A stretch of 64,000 nt of DNA. Origin: Calvatia gigantea (taxonomy: Eukaryota; Basidiomycota; Agaricomycetes; Agaricales; Lycoperdaceae). The stretch spans positions 3,782,001 through 3,846,000 of the forward strand of contig JACAAK010000004.1 of NCBI GenBank assembly GCA_025093985.1. The letters run 5' to 3'. Made by a program: the position numbers and the translations under genes. Of the stretch, positions 34,821 through 46,577 are shown one piece after another; the stretch's first letter is position 1; every line of letters begins with the position of its first letter. The notes beneath the pieces were generated by a model that saw only the letters and a program-made list of their open reading frames with translations, made no database searches and was not told the origin of the DNA.

Positions 34821-35515
34821 GTAAGTCCATCATTGTCCATTAGGATCTCCAATTGTTATTCATGTCTGTGTAGCTGAGTGTGGGTAAGAGTGTGGGGTTG
34901 TGGGACAGTCCAGGGAGACCATTGGGGGTTGTCCTGACACCCCCTCTCCAGTGAACAGTACCTCCCTTAACTTCATTTCAGGTCTCCAACCAAGTGAATC
35001 CCTCCAGAACAACTGAAGACTGCTGTATACAACCTGATGGCCCATCTAGATCAGCTTATGGCACTCCAGGGCCAAGTAAAAAACCCCTCCAACCCAACCC
35101 AAAATGAATTCCCAACCCAACCCTGAGCAATGAATGACCCAAACTTTAATGTGAAGGCCTTTTGTAATAAATGTGCTAAATTACACCTTCCAGCTGTAGA
35201 ACACTGGGCAAATAACTGTCCCAATACCACCTGTCCTATATGCCAAAAAGTCCAATCCAGACATTACTGATGGACCTGCCCCCAATATTTCTGTCAACTC
35301 CATAAAATATTAAACCTAAAGTATAAGCCAGAAGACTGCCTGAAATACCCTGAACACATATAAGTAGCTGAAGAAATGAAGAAAAGGTGATAGGAACAGA
35401 CCTATGCAAGTCCCCACAATGCCTTTTATGATGAATACTATGACAATGGAGTATCCCTGGACTACTCTATCTTAACAGCATAAATTTCAGAGTAATTTAC
35501 CTAGAGACAAGCTAA
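34821..35515 (+). repeat. Internal region b' (continuation after Copia-2)
   Basis: Near-identical to 25201-25890. It contains the same broken zinc-knuckle ORF (35131-35363) with the same TGA, so the defect predates the duplication. Confidence 0.85.
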
Positions 35516-36126
35516 TGTTATGAATTTACCCCTTTCCGTCTCTCCTCATAATGAATTACCTTCTCCTCAGACTTATCTTCTTTATTTCTCTTCTATTTTT
35601 ATTTATTAACATGTATAGTTCTAGTTCTCCTTCTTATAACTCATACTCTGAGTCATGTTCCCATTTTAACTTGTATTCTCACCCTTGGACTTCTATTTAC
35701 TCATGTCCCACTTCTTAGAACTTGTATTATACTTCTATTGACTCATATCTCATCTCTATGACTTCTTAGATTACCAATTAAACTGTAGTAACTCCTATCT
35801 TGACTTATACCTTCTTACTACATAATGACTTATCTTTATTCATAGGTAGTATATAAATCTAGTAGTATACCTTATATTACCTTAGGTTATTCTAGTAACA
35901 AGCTTCCTATCTTCACTCATCTGCTACAAGGATAACAACCTTGGGGACTGCAGAGGCATTTGACTCAGACTTCTCAGACAAGCACAAGCCCTTCTTTGAA
36001 GGAGCAATCCAAAGTCTGTATAGAGGTCATTGAGACTTGCCAATTCTCCTAAGCTATAGCATTGAACCTTCCTCCTGAGTGGGGAATGATCCAGGCTTGG
36101 TTGTGAAGTAGGTAATGCATGTAACA
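35516..36126 (+). repeat. LTR D4 of the non-autonomous element
   Basis: A 611 bp LTR, TGTTATGAATTT to GCATGTAACA. It is the full-length counterpart of truncated D2 and is about 15-20% diverged from D1/D3 by eye. It marks the right edge of the transposon block. Confidence 0.85.
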
Positions 36127-37079
36127 AGTCCTGTAATATTGTGCTTCACCTTCTTCTTCAGTGGCATAGTGCCAATGGTGATTGGAAAAGACTTGACAGT
36201 AATTATCTTGATTAATTAATAACATGATATCAGCTTGTTATAATTGTTTAAAAACCAGGGATCATTTATACTTGAGCAAAAGGAGTCAATTGCACATATT
36301 TTCATAATTTTCCATAGAGATTTTGACCCTCTGCCAATTTTTTGGGTCTCATTTCCTTTTTGGCATTTTGGGAAGGAATGGCTTGATAGAAAATTCTGAT
36401 TTAAGGCTCTTCTGATAGCCCTTGATGAGAAGAAATGTTTCTGGGGTTATTTATAAAAAGCTGTGACTTCAGAAAAATTGGTCAATTTTCCCTGTCCACA
36501 ACTGTATGAGCAGAATGGTGGGTTTTGGAGGTTGGAGCTTCTGTGGTCAGGACTTCCAAATTTGGAAACCGTGTATGATCCGGACTTTTGGATGACTCGG
36601 AAATGTGTTTTCAGTGTCGGTGTCTCTTGGTCATTGTTCACGGAAATGAAATGAACAGTGTTATCGGAAGTGGTGTAGTGGGAGGAGGACACATATGTGA
36701 CATTTTTCAGTCAGGTGCTGTCCGATCTCCACACTCCACCAAGTCAGAGATTGTACTCGTTGCAAGGTGTACTGCTCTCCTTCATTATACCTTCATCTAC
36801 TGTTCCGTGCTGTTTCCGGAGCTCTTACCTGATGCTATATCTGTGGCACTGGTAACGAATAAATGCTGGTGGATATCAAACTATTACCCTCTTTTTGATT
36901 ATCACTGCCAATTGCTCGAACATCAAAAGAGACGCATCTTTCAAGTATGTAAAGCTCGGCCACGACGCACGGCCATCAGCGAGCGCAAGTCGGGAGAAGA
37001 AAGGTGCTGTGTGACTCGTACGATCCATCTTCCATTCCACCCACCACCTAGCCTTCATCAGCCATTGCCGATGTCGGCG
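36127..37079. other. Intergenic, no gene recognised
   Basis: Nearly a kilobase to the right of the transposon block. Short ORFs on both strands (for example 36588-37094) have no recognisable motif and no coherent splice structure. A short stretch around 36760 (GTTGCAAGGTGTACTGCTCTCC) resembles 40120, extending the repeat described next. Confidence 0.4.
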
Positions 37080-38130
37080 GAGAACCCGACATGACTCACA
37101 GCGCTAATGGACTGTTCATGTGAGGTGAGGGCATTTCTTTAATGCTGCCCCCGATGGATTCCATACTGTATCGATGGGGTGGTCATAATGAGGCCAGGCG
37201 ACAGTAAACCAAGGAAGCCAAGAAGGGAGGAAGGCACAACCCCAGCCTGATACCCCCAAACCCTCAACGTCGAGCATTAGGCTGTTCTTGCCTTACACAG
37301 GAGACTGCTAAAATTGCTATCATGATGATGAGCATTCGACTTTTGAGGTCCAGGTTGGCATTGGAGCATGTCAGCTGGCTAGGGATTTTCCCAAAGCCGG
37401 GTGAATTCTTCTCCAGCTAGAACTACTGATACGGGCCCTAATTTCCTATGGGCGTTTCGCAAATGAAATGACATACACTCTTTGTAGCACGGTCCCAGAG
37501 AGGATATAGGGTGCCCACATCCCCAATTCTGTTGTTTCCTGGAGGATGCTTCAACCTGGACAACAGACGAACGAAGCGACTTCCAATGGGCGAACACTAT
37601 CCGCCATTCATTAGTTGTACAGAGTTCTAACAGTTTTCAGGGAAGTCATAGTTTATCGCCACCATGTAGTTTCAGTGACATAGGAAGCAATCTGCGCGGA
37701 GCGCCCAAGAACAGCACAAGGCGCCCGAGAACAGCACAAGGCGCCCAAGAACAGCACAAGGCACCCAAGAACAGACACAACTTCACATCTTTTAATCAAT
37801 TCAAAGAACCTCCACTCATCTGCCAAATCCTCGATTCTGTCTTCACTAGAATCAAGCTAGGTTATGGCGGTGGTCAAGTCCTCTGATCGGTCTCTTCGTA
37901 GGCCCCTTCACAAGGGCGAAACCCGCACAAGTTCCCCCGAACTCACAAGGTGCATCCTTCCCCAAAACGCGACCTCTGTTGGAGGGCTTGTCCTACCCCA
38001 GAACCTTACCGGTCAACGGGTCCGATCCAGAACCGGGTTGAGTTATATACGTGATCGGAACAGCAGACTGATTCTAACGCGCAGCGAAGCCGTCCCACGA
38101 TACCAAAGGACGGGTAAAAGGGTGCAAATT
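37080..38130 (+). repeat. Diverged ~1 kb repeat, copy R1
   Basis: Several blocks in order match 40150-41225: around 37258 (AACCCTCAACGTCGAGCATTAGG against AACCCCCAACATCGAGCATTGGG), 37440 (GGGCCCTAATTTCCTATGGGCG), 37650 (CACCATGTAGTTTCAGTGAC) and 37990-38100 (CCAGAACCTTACC, GACTGATTCTAACGCGCAGCG). Identity is interrupted by indels. No ORF is conserved between the two copies, so it looks like an old duplicated non-coding segment or decayed element. Confidence 0.6.
37701..37776 (+). repeat. 20-bp tandem repeat, about 3.8 units
   Basis: The unit GCGCCCAAGAACAGCACAAG occurs at 37701, 37721 (one change) and 37741, with a partial fourth from 37761. There are no spacers, so it is a minisatellite and not a CRISPR array. 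It is absent from copy R2. Confidence 0.9.
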
Positions 38131-40149
38131 ACTTCGGAATCCATCCACAAGAGAGGAAGATGTCCCCATCTCGATAGATAGGACAAAGCTGGGATATGGG
38201 GGAATCGTCCAGCGAAAATCATGTAAATGAACTAGGATTGGTATATTAAACACGGCTGGGCGGCTTCGGCATGGGTAGACTTTTGGCAACGAGGACGTTT
38301 TCAAGCTGGAGTGAACCGCCAATTTGGTGTTGAGTCCCGAGTTGACCCCCCCTCACTAAGTGTCGGGTGTTGTAATCCGCGGTCAAATTGAACGTTCCCA
38401 AAGGAAATACCATGCGGTCGTCCCCATATGTGTCGTATACTAGGGTGTGCTCTATAGGTTGCGTTGAAGTTTCACCTCAATATCACCAAAGCCACTAGAA
38501 TAACCAGGCAGGGCTGATAAGTACGTTACGGAGGCAAGCACCACATCGTCCGCGAAAAAATGAGGTTATGGCTGGTGGTCATTACCAACGGCAGGAAGGC
38601 GCGCGTGATTTACAGGAGGCGTGCATCACTGTTTTGTCATCCTCAGACGGCTTGTGGGTGTGTGGTAAGGGAAGTGCAAGGCCAGGTCATCGCTGCACGG
38701 CGATGAGGGGTTGGAAAGACGAATGAACGAAGGGTGTTCATTCGAGTTCGAGTGGGCGCGTTTTGGATGAGCGTTTGCTCGAATCAACTGTCTTTGCGCA
38801 ACTTCAAGCCAAAAATAATGATCTCGAGAGTTTGTGGTCACAGGTCCCCGTGGTAAACCCTTCACACAGGCGATCTTAACATTGGCTGGGGTTGCTCCGC
38901 CCCCAAAACAACCTTTCTCCGAGATCCTGAATCGAAAACGATGGCCCCAAAGTCATCCAACATGGGCCATGAAACAACTCCTCGTAACCGCCCCTTCTTG
39001 GGGGGGCGCCACGCTATACGGCCAGGGTGGCCAGGGCTCTAATATGCCTCCTACCCCACGAGAGGGAGACGCTTTACGTCGAGGGGTTTCCTTGAGCGTA
39101 TATGCAGGGAATTCCGCACACTTTAGTGGGCTCGATCTATGGAGCACCTCATTTGGTTCCTCTCATTTTGTCCAATTAAAATAATTTTCTTCGAGGTCCC
39201 GGAGCGGTTACTGTGAAAGCTGGTCTGGGAGGTATCAGAAGTTCGGCGTTGTTGGGCGTTTTTGTCGTAATGTGCCAGGGTATGCCAGAGTGCGTCCCTA
39301 CCACTTGCCCGCCCGCGTGCGGGAACCCCCTCTGCTTAGTGCCGCCTGCCCCTTTCCGATTATAGCGTTGTTATGTAAAAGGACACATGCTCCATAGATA
39401 CCTTAGAGAACTCAGAAGGGGGACGAGACTTTCAAATATGGTGAACGATGTATTCAGGCAAATTCTGCAACCTGCGACGGGCTTGTTTATGTCAAAAGCG
39501 CCGGTTTGGATTCTTGGACTTGCATCGGGATTATTGTTGGTCGTGGAAAAGAAGAGGCGGAGGCTGGAGTTGACGATGTATGTGTTACCGGAGGGCCTCG
39601 GAGTTCTTGGTAAAGATCATTGTGACTTTCAATACCAAAGAGGCCAAAGTCGCTCATGGGGTGCAAGTATCGTCGCACGTTCCAAATACAAGTATTCGCC
39701 TGCAAACACATGAGAATGACACTTGTAGATACCTCCATGAGGGAATACTCCATTACTGCTCACATACATTTACCGCTCTGCCACATGCAATGACATGTGT
39801 TCGGTCATCTTGGGGGGCTCCCCGATCGCTTTTTTTGCCAATGTGATATACCCAGAGTGCGTCTTATTACTTACCTATGTGAGGAAGCTCCCCACAAGTA
39901 TTGTCTTCGGCTGTCGACTCCAGTAAGTTTACTCTGTAATTTACAAATGCCTCACGGATGTTTTTGATGCACATCTTCCAAGTCACACGATTATAGCACA
40001 TGTCATTTCGCCTGGTCAATAAAAACGGTGAGGAGTGCGATTATTATTCCCGCGGTGTAACAGAGAGGGCAGTGACAATAGAGCTTTCCTCTTGCTTCGC
40101 ACGGCCAGGGATAGTACCAGTTGTAAGATGTACTACCCTCCTTCGCTAT
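38131..40149. other. Intergenic between repeat copies
   Basis: No gene could be supported. The longest ORF (38834-39184) has no family resemblance. A segment at about 39600-39740 recurs, diverged, at 42700-42830 (both contain GCCTGCAAACA then ATGAGAATGACAC), which suggests repeated local duplication in this stretch. Confidence 0.4.
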
Positions 40150-41225
40150 TCATGTGGGACGAGGGCGCTTCCTTGCTGCCCCCCTTGATGAATTCCATGT
40201 CCACGTCAACGACATGGGTGAAGGGTGGCGGCAAGACTGGGCTCTCAAACCCCCAACATCGAGCATTGGGCCGTTCCTGCCTTATGCAGGAGACCCGGTA
40301 CTGCTGCCAGGCTTGCTATCACCATCCCTCGATAATGAACATTCGAGTCCTGGGGTCCGGGTTGGCGTTGGAACACGTCAGCTGAGCTGGCCAGGAATTC
40401 TTCGAAACCCAGGTGGATTCCATCCCAGCCACGACCCACTTATATGTGCCCTGATTTCCTACAGACGCCCACAAATGAAATGACCCAAACGCACATCCAA
40501 GGGGGATTGGAGTAGCTATCTGCTCAACACTGATCGTTCCCTTGTGGCAGATAAGAGGCTCGTTGTTTACTGGAAGTGCGTTAAATGGATGAGATGAATT
40601 CAAACGGGTCATTGGAAAGTCATATTTTATTGCTACCATAAAGTTTCAGTGACAGTGGACTCAAAACCACGAAGATCATGGACAGATAGCAAGCGAAACC
40701 GGTTGTCAAGATTAGCCAACACCACTCCAAATCGGTCGACTCTCATCATCGGTCCCTTTGTGAGCCCCTTCGCAAAGGTGTGACTTCGCAGTAATGGCGG
40801 ACTGTATTTTACCCGAAGGGGCGGCCCCTGTTAGAGAACTCGTTGTAGAAACTGGATAATCTCAGTCACTCGTATACGCACGAGAACTAAGGTATTCAAC
40901 TACTAATAGACTATGGTATATAAGTAGAATCAACGGGCAGGGTCATACACGAAAACTTCGTGTATCTAAGAGTCACGACACTATCTTATAGTGTCCGTCT
41001 ACGAAATAGGTGCCCACCGTGCAAGTCTCACTGGCATGACGGTGGGCGCTGTGATGGTCAGTATAGCGCTCCGGATGTCTCGGAGTGGGTTCGGCAATCC
41101 AACGCTCGTCCTACTCCAGAACCTTCCTGAGCGACTAATCTGATCTAGAACCAGGTTGGTTACATGCATGATCAGAACAGCGGACTGATTCTGGCGCGCA
41201 GCGCAGTCCTCACGCCATCTACCAC
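40150..41225 (+). repeat. Diverged ~1 kb repeat, copy R2
   Basis: The second copy of the R1 repeat. Its right end (CCAGAACCTTCC...GACTGATTCTGGCGCGCAGCG, 41105-41205) lies just upstream of the small gene at 41360, so part of that gene's upstream region comes from duplicated sequence. Confidence 0.6.
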
Positions 41226-41266
41226 CGGACCGGTCGCAGGAGGTTCCAGAGAGCATCTGTTTTGCA

Positions 41267-41274
41267 TATATAAG
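41267..41274 (+). promoter_or_regulatory. TATA box of the small gene
   Basis: TATATAAG, 93 bases upstream of the ATG at 41360. A pyrimidine-rich, A/C-rich leader (CTCGCTCCAACTCTTCTCTC) lies between them, as is typical of strongly expressed fungal genes. Confidence 0.6.
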
Positions 41275-41359
41275 ACACGCTGAAAGGGCCTTCCCTTCAC
41301 CAACAACTTGAATCCCTACACTTGAAACTCGCTCCAACTCTTCTCTCAATTTCATCGAA

Positions 41360-41673
41360 ATGGCAATGTGAGCAACATATCTTGTGACTTCAGTTCGCTT
41401 ATTCACACATGCTACAGTGTTAAATCTGCTACTGTGACAAACACAGGAACTGTACCGTTGTGGTTTGTGGGCCCTGACAGTTTCGAATTGCTTCCCGGTG
41501 CTTCACGTGATTTGCTGCCCGGCACATATGCCGTCAAGGCTGGAGGGGCGACCATTGCCACAATTGAGTATTCCCCCCCGGAATTATTCACAGTGAGGAG
41601 GGGACAGGATGTGCCCGGGGCGGAGTTCGATGCCACCGTTCACATGAGGAACGGGCATCCCGGGCTCCCGTGA
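41360..41673 (+). CDS. Small spliced gene encoding an 87-residue protein of unknown function
   Basis: Exon 1 is only 8 nt (41360-41367, ATGGCAAT). Intron 41368-41417 (50 nt) runs GTGAGC...CTACAG, and exon 2 is 41418-41673. The product begins MAIVKSATVTNTGTVPLWFV, followed by GPDSFELLPGASRDLLPG, a Gly/Ala-rich middle and a C-terminus ending HMRNGHPGLP. Alternating hydrophobic and Thr/Val residues suggest a small beta-sandwich, but that is inference. No signal peptide or membrane segment is seen. The alternative unspliced ORF (41368-41673) would start inside the intron. The canonical splice sites, TATA box and leader favour the spliced model. I do not recognise the family. Confidence 0.6.
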
Positions 41674-42859
41674 TTGGGCTGGCACTGATATCTGCGGCAG
41701 TTTCGGCTTTTCTTCCTGCTTCTGCTGTGACCGTTTTTTGTGAAAGTTTGCTTCGAATGATGTAAAGGAAAACGGATTGTGTATGAAATGTAGTGTTCTT
41801 GTAGGAAATGTAACAGATCGTTTGGCCTTCAGATCGCCCATGCGTGCCAAAGCCGAAATTGTGTTAATACTAATTAGTGGCCAGTGAAGCAGCAGCCAAG
41901 TCATCAAGCAACCTAGGGTTCGCGTGTGCCGAGGCTCCATATCTATAAACCTGTCATTCGGGAAAGTTATACCAGGACCAACCTTGAAAGGGGGGATGTA
42001 AAAGGGCAGGTAAGGGAGGCGAGTTCCCTCAAGACCTAACCACGGTATCATGCAATTGTGAAGGATTTTGCCGCTCACGATTCCGTCCAACATGCGTTAT
42101 ATGCTTATCCACTCCTATCTCAATTGCATTTCATTTTCTTGTAGGCCTTTCGTGGGAGGCGTTAAAGTCGTACAACCTCTCGTCGGAAGGATTCAATACA
42201 TGTTAGACCTGTTATCAGTCTACGTCAGTTGTCGAGGCGTGAATGCCAATGAGCCTATCACTCCGAAGCCACACAGCCAAGTCGTTGACGCATTCAAGTA
42301 TTCTCATGTCCACCAGATTCCTTCCACTGGTGGCTGGAGGCACTGTGACGTAAATGTTTTCGAAATGATGCATAGGTGAAGTATACTGTCGTGAAGGGGA
42401 CCAGAGGGAACGAAGAAAACATACGGCCGGTGATGGAAACAAAAAATGAGATGAGGGTGAGGGGAAGTGGGTGGGATTTGGCTCAAGGAAGGGGGGCGAG
42501 CCGCGAGTGTAGGATCTGAGGAAATGCTCGTTTTGATTTCTCCAACCATGCTGGTTTCCACTTATCAACCGGGCGCATTTAACTTATCTATCGCACTTGA
42601 CATTGGTGCTCACCGGTCCGAGAAAGGTGGTGTTCTGCCCCGGCTTGACCAAAGTACCTTTGTCACGGTAGAAACATTGGCCCTGAACCTTGCGACCTTC
42701 TTACTTAAGATCGTTGTGGCTTCGTGTAGTTAAAAGACCAGAGTTGCTCATCAGGGACAAATGTCATTGCGCATTCCAGATACGGGGATTCGCCTGCAAA
42801 CATATGAGAATGACACTCGTGGATACCTGCAAAAGCACTGGGGCGTAAACGCCCAAACA
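41674..42859. other. Intergenic, no gene recognised
   Basis: About 1.2 kb between the small gene and the 3' end of the PIG-N gene, with short ORFs on both strands and no supportable model. It contains the 42700-42830 copy of the 39600-39740 repeat. Confidence 0.4.
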
Positions 42860-45800
42860 TTACCCCCTTTTTAGACCCACCTCGTTCGCTCCAGCGCCAT
42901 CGTTACTGAAAACTTCCCTCCGCTCCAACGCTCCAACGCAACGCTCCAGCCGCGTCTCAATCGTGTCCCTCATCAGTGACTCTCCCAACGCACTCATCCC
43001 AGCAGAGAACAAAAATAATAACGAACTCATGAAGAAGAACGTTATCGACTCGCCAATCTGGAGCCACGATCCGGTATCACGAACTCGATAGAAGAATACC
43101 AGTGTCATCACTTTTCATCCATAAATCAACATACTTATTGAGGGTGCGAAGAGTAGGAGGCAAACGTACCGTCACTCATACACATTGAGACAAGGAGAAG
43201 GGAGAATGGTGGGAGGCGGAGAGCATGGTTGAGGTGCGCGAGAATCATGGATAGCATCACGTATGGTGCGAGCATTTTGTACAGCTGTCTTAAGTGTCAA
43301 CGGTTGTCAATGGGAGGGGGAGGAGATGGGCGTACGAGGAGGGTGAACATCGAAAATGGACTAAATACGGGTATAAGGCGGTATACAGGCTCTAGATAAA
43401 ATGATCTGAATTGATTGGTTAGTGTTTTAGTCGGATGTGAAAGTTCATCAGCGACTCACGATATTGAAGCGACACTAAATCATGGTGAAAGCGCAATGAG
43501 TGATGTGGCTCATCAAGAGAGAAAGAGAGAAAGTTGACATACTTTCCAATCCCAAAAAACCCAAGATGTACGAAAAACAAAAACGACAACGCAAGCCTCA
43601 CGTCTCCCATCTCGAACTCGTATTTAACACCACGCCCTCCATTTGCCAGCTTCTTTACTCGTGCATCCTTCTTATGGAGATCTCTATCCATTATTTCTGG
43701 GTATTTCATGATTTTCTCTGAAATGACCCAGCCGAGCAATACCCCAGTGTACGTGACAAAAAACAAACCCTCAACACTGATCGAAAGGATGATGAAGCAT
43801 GGTCCAAAGCCGAGGAAGTACATGAGGAGTTTGGAGGAGGTCGTGTGGTGAGGTACGTTGAGGACGTAGGGCAGTATAGATGGAACCACTGGTTTGCGGT
43901 ATGTGAGATTATGGAGGTTCCGTGAAGGTAAACGCAGTATTTACCGAACAAAACCCAATTGAGAACTCTCACTATGACTGGGAGACCGAGTTTCCATTGG
44001 AGGCTGAGGGATGAATATATCGTTGCCAACGTGATCGCGAGAATGAATAGTCTCTAGTATATCAAGACACATCAAATCGATTATTTCGTAGAGGGTTTAT
44101 GGAAGGTCGCACCTGGATTAAAAACCTCCTCTGAATCCTCTCTTTCGCTTCCTTCCCAAACTCCCCTTCAACCTCACCCAACACGAAAGGTAAAGCATAC
44201 TGGGCGACAGCCATAAAAGCGACTCCACCGCACGCACTGCCCAAAGGTCGTGATTAACGGAAGGCAATAATAATTTTATTGACTTGCGACTTACACAAAG
44301 AAGGTATTCTCCTTTCTGTCAACAGGGACCAACGGGAACACTGCGCAGGCCACACACAGAGCGTACCACATCGCCAATGATCTCGGGGCCAACCGGGGGA
44401 ACATCTTCCTCGTATTCTTATTGAGGAGCCAATTGTTAGCTGTAGCGAGGCAGCCTAGAGACCAAACAATCCTATGTGTATATCCCGTCTATCGATTCGA
44501 AGTACGTTCATAAGCCAATCATTGCTAAAACCGAAGGAAGAAAAAGGACGTACTGCAATTCCAAAAAGTGCGGCCAGTGCCAAAGCGATGTGGACGACAT
44601 TCTGTTTCAGGGCTGTAAGGGTACGAGTTTTGATGGCAGGAGTCAAGAAGTATGGGATACCCGGGCTCAGTATTCGCGCCCAGAAGTGAACAGGGAACGA
44701 GACATAGAGGTAATAGCTCCACGGTGATTTCTGTAGATAGAACGCGAACCACGACGCGAATGCCGCATTTCTTGGTATAAGCTTTATAAACCGTGGTAAG
44801 TCCTTGGCAACTGTAAATGCAGGTTGCTCGAGAGGACGGATGATGTAGAGTACTACGTAGAGCATCCATCCTACATAGGAGAGTGTCACGACGGTCCGGA
44901 GGAGCGTTCTGTCGTACGTCTGGAGGTAGTGTAATCCTGTGAGGGTTTCTTGGATGAGATTATATGAGGCGTGTCTAGCATCGTGCCATCTAGAGTCGTT
45001 GATAAGGGATTGGATATGTTCGAGTTCTTGAATACGTCTAGGGGGTGAACCCAATTCTAGTGGAGAGTAAGATGTATAAAAGAGCGTATGAGCCTTCTTC
45101 AACTCTACCGAGGGTTGATTTAGAACAAACTTGGTGGGAGGGAAAGAGCTTCGACGAACCATGTTTGACTCGGTATTGTTCCACGATCATCCTTGCATTC
45201 ACCAAAGCCGCCTCAGCCAACGGCTGTTTTCCCAGTTTCGGCTCTAGATATCCCGGGCGATCAGGGTCGACATCGGGTAATACCCCAACCGAATTGACAG
45301 GCCAGGAGGCGCCAATAAGCGCCGACATAAGCGCCGCGATATCAGCCTGCTCAACATCTCGCCTGTAGAGGTGGTTGAGGTTCCATGGCCGAGAGTAGGA
45401 GTCGTGAGAGGAAGGAGTTGTGTCTAGGAGAGGCCCGCGAATCCCCTTGCCCCATGCGATGAGAGGTGTACGGGTACAATCAGGATCTATCAGAAATCAT
45501 GGAGATGAGGAAGATATGGTAATGACAACGATTGAAACACTCACGTCCGTCTCCGTGGTTCCCAATCACCGACATTCCATGGTCAGCGGTGAATATGAAA
45601 CTAGTCTCATCATCTTTGTAGAATTCCTTCAAGAGTTTCTCAGTACGTTTGACGATAGAGTCGACGACTTGGATGTTCTTCATATATTCCGGGGAGTGTG
45701 GTCGGTAGGAATGTCCCGTAGTATCTAGGCCTAACAGGTGTAGGAAGAACACGACTTTATCGGCCCGCATTTTGGCGTTCAGCACGGGGTCGGTGGTTGC

Positions 45801-46577
45801 GTTGCGGAAGAGTGTCTCGACTTGGTTAAGAACCCATCTATCGAGGTCGACGGCGTCTAATGAATAAATTGAGTACATTCAAAGTGTATGCATGTAGAAG
45901 GTACCTTTGGTAAAGTCCTCCTCTTCAGCGCCATACGACCATTCCAGAACTCTACCTGGTACGGCACCACGCGCAAACATAGGTAATATATCTGGCGAAC
46001 CAAAGGAGAACGTCGTGCTTGACTGGTTGAATACAGAGTCAAAATCCACAGGATTAGTCTTCCATCCCTACTAGCCGTCAGAATCACAATACTGCTTCGA
46101 GTAATTTGTATACATACCTTAGTCACAGCGGAAACATCTTCATACATTCCACCAATAATAGCAACATGCCCTGGTCGACTTTCTGTGGGCACACGAGTAT
46201 GTGAGATTCCGAATGCACCGCGCGTTTCTGCTATAGATCTCAGATACGGTGCTACGATCTTCGGAGAGTCTTTGATCTTCGGAAACGGACTCTCGTTGAA
46301 CAAAAGGTCAGCTCGCAAGCCGTCACCTAAACAATTAAACTGATCAGAGCTTGTCTCCGGGTTTGGAGTTATCCGGAGACGTACCAACAATCAGGACCAG
46401 CCTCTTTGCCTCGCCTTGCTTCGTTTGAAACCTCTTCATCCCATGAACGACCGGACTCGTGAAGTAGCAGTCGAAGACTGAGCCAATGAAGACGAGGTGG
46501 AAGAGGAGACCGATGAGCAGCAGCTTTCTGACGCTATACATTGATTTGGCCACGCCATGGCGCGCAGCTGGTGACAT
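42860..46577 (-). CDS. MCD4: GPI ethanolamine phosphate transferase 1 (PIG-N/Mcd4), 14 exons
   Basis: This ER membrane enzyme adds ethanolamine phosphate to the first mannose of the GPI-anchor precursor. Exons on the complement: 46577-46385, 46326-46118, 46067-45905, 45856-45545, 45486-45160, 45104-44554, 44488-44295, 44236-44113, 44053-43945, 43888-43543, 43475-43461, 43405-43336, 43284-43170, 43110-42860. They join to 2979 nt, 992 aa in one frame, the usual family length. Seen: an N-terminal membrane anchor with the family hallmark FTSPVVHGM; alkaline-phosphatase-type metal sites ([32 protein letters not shown]); then a multi-spanning C-terminal half. The start could instead be Met at 46540. 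A decayed partial duplicate lies at 54785-56350. Confidence 0.93.

Noticed and set aside
1..36126. Classical Neurospora-type RIP at CpA as the main mutational force
   Set aside because: The informative differences fall at ancestral CpG, including cases where one CpG became TG in one LTR and CA in the other; CpA preference is not seen.
37701..37776. Short regular repeats that could suggest a CRISPR array
   Set aside because: The 20-bp units are contiguous with no spacers, and the sequence is eukaryotic; it is a minisatellite.
38834..39184. 116-codon ORF in the intergenic region
   Set aside because: No motif, no splice or promoter context, and an overlapping ORF of similar quality on the other strand.
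44474..44727. Plus-strand ORFs over the PIG-N gene
   Set aside because: They are shadows of minus-strand exons and introns with no family resemblance.
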